This document shows positions 60,584 through 64,000 of a stretch of 64,000 nucleotides of DNA, in pieces. Numbering within the stretch: the first letter of the stretch is position 1; every line of letters begins with the position of its first letter. The translations under genes were made by a program, and so were the position numbers. The notes beneath the pieces are model-generated. The model ran no database searches. It worked only from the letters and a program-made list of their open reading frames with translations, and was not told the origin of the DNA. The stretch is from CBDFMR01 sp965249765. Lineage in GTDB: Bacteria > Bacteroidota > Bacteroidia > Chitinophagales > Saprospiraceae. The stretch spans positions 180,954-244,953 of the forward strand of contig CBDFMR010000003.1 in NCBI GenBank assembly GCA_965249765.1, read 5' to 3'.

Positions 60584-61309
60584 ATGAATGTACAAGCAAC
60601 CTTGCAGTGTATGCAAAAAATGAAACTCGATGGGATGGCATCATCTTATGAAGCTATCATCGACCTACCTGCTGACAAGCAACCCGACACCAATGACTGT
60701 ATTGCAACCCTAATAGATGCAGAACTACAAAGCCGAGCACATAAGCGAACGAACATGTTAATTAGACTCAGCAAACTGAGATACAAAGCATCGTTGCATG
60801 ACATTATTTACAAAAAAGAAAGAAGTCTAGACAAAAGGGTTGTTGCAAAACTCGCGGATTGTTCTTTTATCGAACGTGCAGAAAATATTTTTATCACTGG
60901 CGCAACTGGATGCGGAAAATCATTCCTTGCTTGTGCCCTTGGACATCAAGCTTGTTTGCTGGGTCATCGTACGCTCTATTTTAATATGAACAGGTTGTGC
61001 GAGCAAATCGCCGTCGCCAAAGTAGATGGAACCTACTTAAAATGGATAAATAGATTGCAAAAAGCCCAATTAATAATCTTGGACGACTTTGGACTTCAAC
61101 CACTGGATCATCAAGTCAAACTCGCTATTCTTCAAATACTAGAAGATCGATATGGCAAAGCCTCAACTATTATTGCATCGCAATTGCCTGTCAAGAATTG
61201 GTTCGATTACATTAACGAACCCACCATAGCAGATGCGATTATGGATCGACTAACTGCCAAGTCATCCAAAATTGAATTATCAGGAAAAAGCCTAAGAAAA
61301 AGTTCTTAG
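60584..61309 (+). CDS. istB: IS21 helper ATPase IstB
   Basis: 241 residues, full length. AAA+ ATPase: Walker A FITGATGCGKSFLACALGHQ (about 103-122), Walker B LIILDDFGLQPLD (about 162-174), sensor-1 region STIIASQLPVKNWFDYI (about 197-213). It assists IstA in target immunity and integration. Starts 24 bp after the istA stop. Intact, but with no IstA partner in this element. Confidence 0.93.
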   Translation: MNVQATLQCMQKMKLDGMASSYEAIIDLPADKQPDTNDCIATLIDAELQSRAHKRTNMLIRLSKLRYKASLHDIIYKKERSLDKRVVAKLADCSFIERAENIFITGATGCGKSFLACALGHQACLLGHRTLYFNMNRLCEQIAVAKVDGTYLKWINRLQKAQLIILDDFGLQPLDHQVKLAILQILEDRYGKASTIIASQLPVKNWFDYINEPTIADAIMDRLTAKSSKIELSGKSLRKSS

Positions 61310-61396
61310 AATCGATTTAGTAACTTTGAATTCCACCGACTTCATTTAGGGGGTCAACTTGGGAGAATGGAGGGGTCAATGGTGGGAGAATATACA

Positions 61397-61581
61397 ATGC
61401 GATACAGAATATACTGCCTGGCTAGATCTTGTGATATTGGATCTCTTGGAAATTTCCTTGTGGCAAATCTCAAAAATCCCTTTAGGGTTCTCAGATACAT
61501 TTTTCGTGTCGCAGAACTGAAATTCTTCAACAAAAGATGTTCTTCAAAAGCTGTCAGTTGACTTGTGATTGTGGCTTGCAT
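61397..61581 (-). pseudogene. Tyrosine recombinase, N-terminal stub
   Basis: About 62 residues: MQATITSQLTAFEEHLLLKN then FSSATRKMYLRTLKGFLRFA and TRKFPRDPISQDLARQYILYRI. This is the SAM-like core-binding domain that begins phage- or integron-type tyrosine integrases. The frame is cut by the right end of IS21; the catalytic domain is absent. The upstream region (61582-61810) would have carried its promoter or attachment site. Confidence 0.7.
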
Positions 61582-61810
61582 AACTTATTGATTTTGGTTT
61601 ATATAATGAAAACCAAATCTAAAGAACACTACACAAGAATGTTAGGAGCTTTTGTGATGTATTAGCTTAAATCTGAAAAGGGTTTGTTCAACGTTTAGTA
61701 TAAGAATAGTAGCCGACTTCGGAACTCAAATCTTTCAATTTACTATGAAGATGAAGCGGGCTACAACCCTTGAATCTACTACTATTTCGGCTATTATTTT
61801 TATATAGTGT
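61582..61810. other. Leader region between integrase stub and group IIC intron
   Basis: 229 bp without a gene. The last 110 bp can fold into a long imperfect hairpin (AATAGTAGCCGA near 61705 against TCGGCTATT near 61790) followed by a T-rich run. Group IIC introns insert just after such terminator- or attC-like hairpins, which fits the intron starting at 61811. Confidence 0.4.
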
Positions 61811-62328
61811 GTGTGCCCAGCATGGGCAGCTATCGCAAGATAGCTATATATTCTAGAGGGTGAAAGTCCCTTGTGCGCCAGTTTGACAACTGGAAGCATT
61901 AGTAAGCTGCAAGGGCGTAAGGGGTGACCCTTAGTCTGAAGGAAGCAGGACTACAAAGGTCGGACCTAACGAACAGGAACTAGATACAGAGGCTATTATA
62001 GCTGGGTAAGCAAGCACAACTTTGTAAAGCCCAATGAATAACCAAAAGCTATTGTAGTAGATCTAGTAGGTGTCGACTGAAAGAATTTGCTCTTACCTGG
62101 GGAGATCTTAGAATGAGTTGATCATTATGAGAAGTCAGCCGAGGTCATAGTACCAAAAGTAACGAGCGAGGATTGTTAAACCATACCCTCGAAGGACTCA
62201 CAACTTGGGAAGGACTGAACATTAAATCACGTCTGGATTCACTATGGAATCAATGATAGCCATGGTCTAGAAGGACAGAAAAGAAAAAATGAATTGATAG
62301 CAAAAATCTTACAAGATAACTGACTGTT

Positions 62329-62388
62329 CCCATAGGGGCAATGTCCTGAGGACATTGAAAGGAAGGCACCGCAAAGCGGATGGGTTGA
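62329..62388. repeat. Palindromic insert A in the maturase gene
   Basis: About 60 bp with three hairpins in a row: CCC-ATA-GGG (62329-62337), CAATGTCC-TGA-GGACATTG (62339-62357), CCGC-AAA-GCGG (62369-62379), then ATGGGTT. Inserted between ILQDN and DYKAYRRVV of the maturase, in frame but with a TAG. Homologous to insert B. Confidence 0.65.
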
Positions 62389-62577
62389 TTATAAAGCCTA
62401 CCGACGAGTGGTAGGAAATAAAGGGTCATGCGGAGTAGATGGTATGGGAGTATCTGAACTGCAAGAATATCTATCAATCCACCAGAGCAATCTGTTGCGA
62501 GAGATTCTATCAGATGGGTACTTACCGCAGGCTATCAGAGGAGTAGAAATTCCAAAGTCAAATGATGAACGAAAGGT

Positions 62578-62636
62578 CCCGAAGGGTGAATGTCTGGGAG
62601 ACATTCAATTGAGAGAACCGCGAAGCGGGTGGGTTT
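62578..62636. repeat. Palindromic insert B in the maturase gene
   Basis: Same architecture: CCC-GAA-GGG (62578-62586), TGAATGTCT-GGG-AGACATTCA (62587-62607), CCGC-GAA-GCGG (62618-62628), then GTGGGTT. It adds about 21 residues (VPKGECLGDIQLREPRSGWV) between the RT segments IPKSNDERK and WRLLGIPTVVDR, where relatives have a short loop. Open reading frame kept. Confidence 0.7.
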
Positions 62637-63753
62637 GGCGCCTGTTAGGGATTCCCACTGTAGTGGACAGATGGCTACAACAAGCAGTTAGTCAACAGCT
62701 GATGACGAGATTCGAGTTAGAATTTTCGAAATACAGCTACGGCTTTCGTCCAAAGAAGAACATGCAACAAGCGGTGATACAATCCCTCGCCTATATCAAT
62801 GAAGGATATAGCGATATTGTAGATATAGACTTGAGTAAGTTCTTCGATGAAGTAGCACATTATAAGATACTACAGCTCATTTATGAGAAGGTGAAATGCG
62901 TGACCACGTTGGGGCTGATCCGCAAATGGTTACAAGTACCGATACTTATTAATGGGAAGCTACACAAACGACGTAAAGGGTTGCCGCAAGGAAGTCCTCT
63001 GAGTCCATTACTATCCAATATTATGTTGGATCAACTAGATAAATACCTAGAAAAAAGAGGGTATAGATTTATCCGCTATGCTGACGACTTTAGTATCTAC
63101 ACAAGATCAAAATCGAAAGCGAAATCTATTGGGAATAATGTTTATCTCTTTCTGAGAGATAAACTAGCACTTAAAATCAATGGGGAGAAAAGCGGAATAA
63201 GAAGACCATCCACATTCAAAGTATTAGGACACTGTTTCACTTCGGTATATAAGAAAGGGAGCAAAGGACAATATCAGTTGGTAGTGAGTAAAAGTAGTTG
63301 GGAAGAACTAAAGAGAAAGCTCAAAAGAGCAACCAAGAAAACGATAGGGTATACTTTCAAAGAACGACTGTGGTCAGTTAAATTAATCTATCAAGGATGG
63401 ATTAATAACTATAGATTAGCAAATATTTGTACAAAGCTAAAGAAGGTAGATGAGTGGCTGCGCAATCGATTGCGATACTGTATCTGGCATGACTGGAAAA
63501 AGCTTGAGCGAAAACGTAAGAACCTGATCAGACTTGGAGTGGAAGAAGGAATAGCTTATGCGTGGAGTAGAACAAGAATGGGAGGATGGGCAGTAGCTCA
63601 AAGTCCTATACTTGGGACTACTAACCTGAGTTCGATTATTAACTGTTTGACATACAGTGAATAATATATTATAAATTATTGATATTTATTTGATTAAAAT
63701 AGGGAATAGCTGTATCTTAATGATTGACAATCAATTAATTAACAAGCATATTC

Positions 63754-64000
63754 GTAAGTACTCAATACCTGTTGAGAATTGGGCATAGTTATCCCAAGGA
63801 TAGTTGATATTTTTGGGTCATTATTTCGCTTAGCGGGGGGATATTGTTAAGGTTTTGAAGTCGATCCTGAAGATACTCCCAGAAAGATATTTCTAACTTT
63901 CTACAGGTTTTTTTCAGTGACAAAAAAGTATCTCTTGCCAATCTGCCATTTTCACTTCTGGTGCCGGCACTTATCTTTCTTCTTTTGACATATTCGCGGA
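63754..64000 (-). mobile_element. IS66-family element (copy B), right end only
   Basis: Begins with GTAAGTACTCAATACCTGTT, the complement of the right end of copy A, and continues to the window edge. It is in the opposite orientation to copy A. It separates the group IIC maturase from whatever followed it. Confidence 0.92.
63789..64000 (-). CDS. IS66-family transposase (partial, C-terminal 70 residues)
   Basis: The minus-strand frame to the stop at 63789-63791, open at the window edge. It encodes REYVKRRKISAGTRSENGRL through ENGRLARDTFLSLKKTCRKLEIS to PPLSEIMTQKYQLSLG, the same as copy A except for one change (FWEYLQ against FWDYLQ). Five-prime part is outside the window. Confidence 0.9.
   Translation of the reverse strand, partial: REYVKRRKISAGTRSENGRLARDTFLSLKKTCRKLEISFWEYLQDRLQNLNNIPPLSEIMTQKYQLSLG

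Larger units (their letters stand above)
59807..61396 (+). mobile_element. IS21-family element, left part missing
   Basis: The element enters at the IS1634 border and runs to about 61396. The right end has a pair of subterminal repeats, GGGGTCAACTTGGGAGAAT and GGGGTCAATGGTGGGAGAAT, and a terminus TGT..., read on the other strand from 61396. The first half of istA and the left end are gone. The right end cuts an integrase gene. Confidence 0.8.
62291..63664 (+). pseudogene. ltrA: Group IIC intron reverse transcriptase/maturase, damaged N-terminus
   Basis: The long open part (GTG 62408, 418 residues) has RT motifs NKGSCGVDGM, RLLGIPTVVDRWLQQAV, YSYGFRPKKNMQQAV, VDIDLSKFFDEV (first Asp), GLPQGSPLSPLLSNIMLDQLD, FIRYADDFSIY (YADD), GYRFIRYADDF and maturase residues YTFKERLWSVKLIYQGWINNYRLANI. 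It lacks an endonuclease domain. In the same frame upstream lie NELIAKILQDN, a TGA, and a palindromic insert holding a TAG, then DYKAYRRVVGNKG. A start at MESMIAMV (62245) is in a different frame. So the N-terminus is broken, unless GTG 62408 is used. Confidence 0.78.
61811..63753 (+). ncRNA. Group IIC intron, 5' part through the maturase ORF (3' end displaced)
   Basis: Begins GTGTGCCCAGCATGGGC and continues with AGGGTGAAAGTCCC, CTGAAGGAAGC, and ACCTGGGGAGATC ... AAGTCAGCCGAGGTCATAGTACC, in the order of the group IIC (Oceanobacillus iheyensis) core as I remember it, domains I to III. The maturase ORF sits in domain IV. No domain V (CCGTATAC...GTACGG) is present before the IS66 copy that starts at 63754, so the 3' end must lie beyond that IS, outside the window, or is lost. 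The intron cannot splice as seen. Confidence 0.8.

Noticed and set aside
61354..61396. C-terminal residues of the integrase ORF
   Set aside because: They are encoded by the IS21 end and are not part of the recombinase.

Overview
The window is about 64 kb of a Bacteroidota chromosome, most like a Saprospiria/Cytophagia-type lineage. The evidence is very large secreted proteins ending in gliding-motility-type C-terminal (CHU_C, type B, type IX secretion) domains, a short Bacteroidota-type primary sigma factor, -7 boxes of the TAnnTTTG type in front of many genes, few Shine-Dalgarno sites, and families such as DUF1573, DUF2795, LptE and a fused alpha/beta 2-oxoacid dehydrogenase E1. The exact genus cannot be told from the sequence.

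Layout. 1-10.4 kb: two large secreted adhesin-like genes, with an IS1634-family element between them that is flanked by a 277-bp target duplication. 10.4-19.5 kb: core genes (cmk, DUF2795, queA, a MacB-type permease, rplT-rpmI, mazG, a sodium/solute symporter with a tiny partner ORF, ddl). 19.6-23.3 kb: an ECF sigma factor, a membrane-anchored partner carrying a beta-barrel-like domain, a frameshifted secreted protein and a lipoprotein; the sigma gene and the lipoprotein share an upstream motif. 23.5-24.4 kb: a broken IS200-like element and tRNA-Lys. 24.4-34.7 kb: STAS, clpC, infC, rpsO, pnp, the primary sigma factor, kdsA and an FAD oxidoreductase. 35-42.3 kb: DoxX, a HAD phosphatase, a voltage-gated K+ channel, then a yaaA-penicillin acylase-membrane protein-metallopeptidase operon and DUF1573. 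42.5-52.4 kb: a 184-bp MITE (two copies, one carrying a second broken IS200), the E1 dehydrogenase, a dolichol-phosphate-mannose-type synthase, ubiX, a decayed propeller gene, folC, a thioredoxin-fold protein, and an OmpA/helix-hairpin-helix pair.

52.4-64 kb is an accessory graveyard. It holds hairpin arrays, a truncated propeller sensor gene, two group II intron tails facing each other around a two-gene cassette, an lptE-like fragment, a second IS1634 copy holding both an IS66 and an IS30 insertion, a truncated IS21, an integrase stub, a group IIC intron with a damaged maturase, and the start of a second IS66. The insertion order can be read from exact junctions: IS66 (8-bp duplication ACGTTTTA) and IS30 (3-bp AAA) entered IS1634.

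The points most worth following are: the 277-bp IS1634 duplication that left its target gene intact; two structure-conserved palindromic inserts in the group IIC maturase; the two-gene cassette between inverted intron tails, with its lipoprotein of five 26-residue repeats; the MITE with a natural empty site for IS200; and the candidate ECF sigma regulon.
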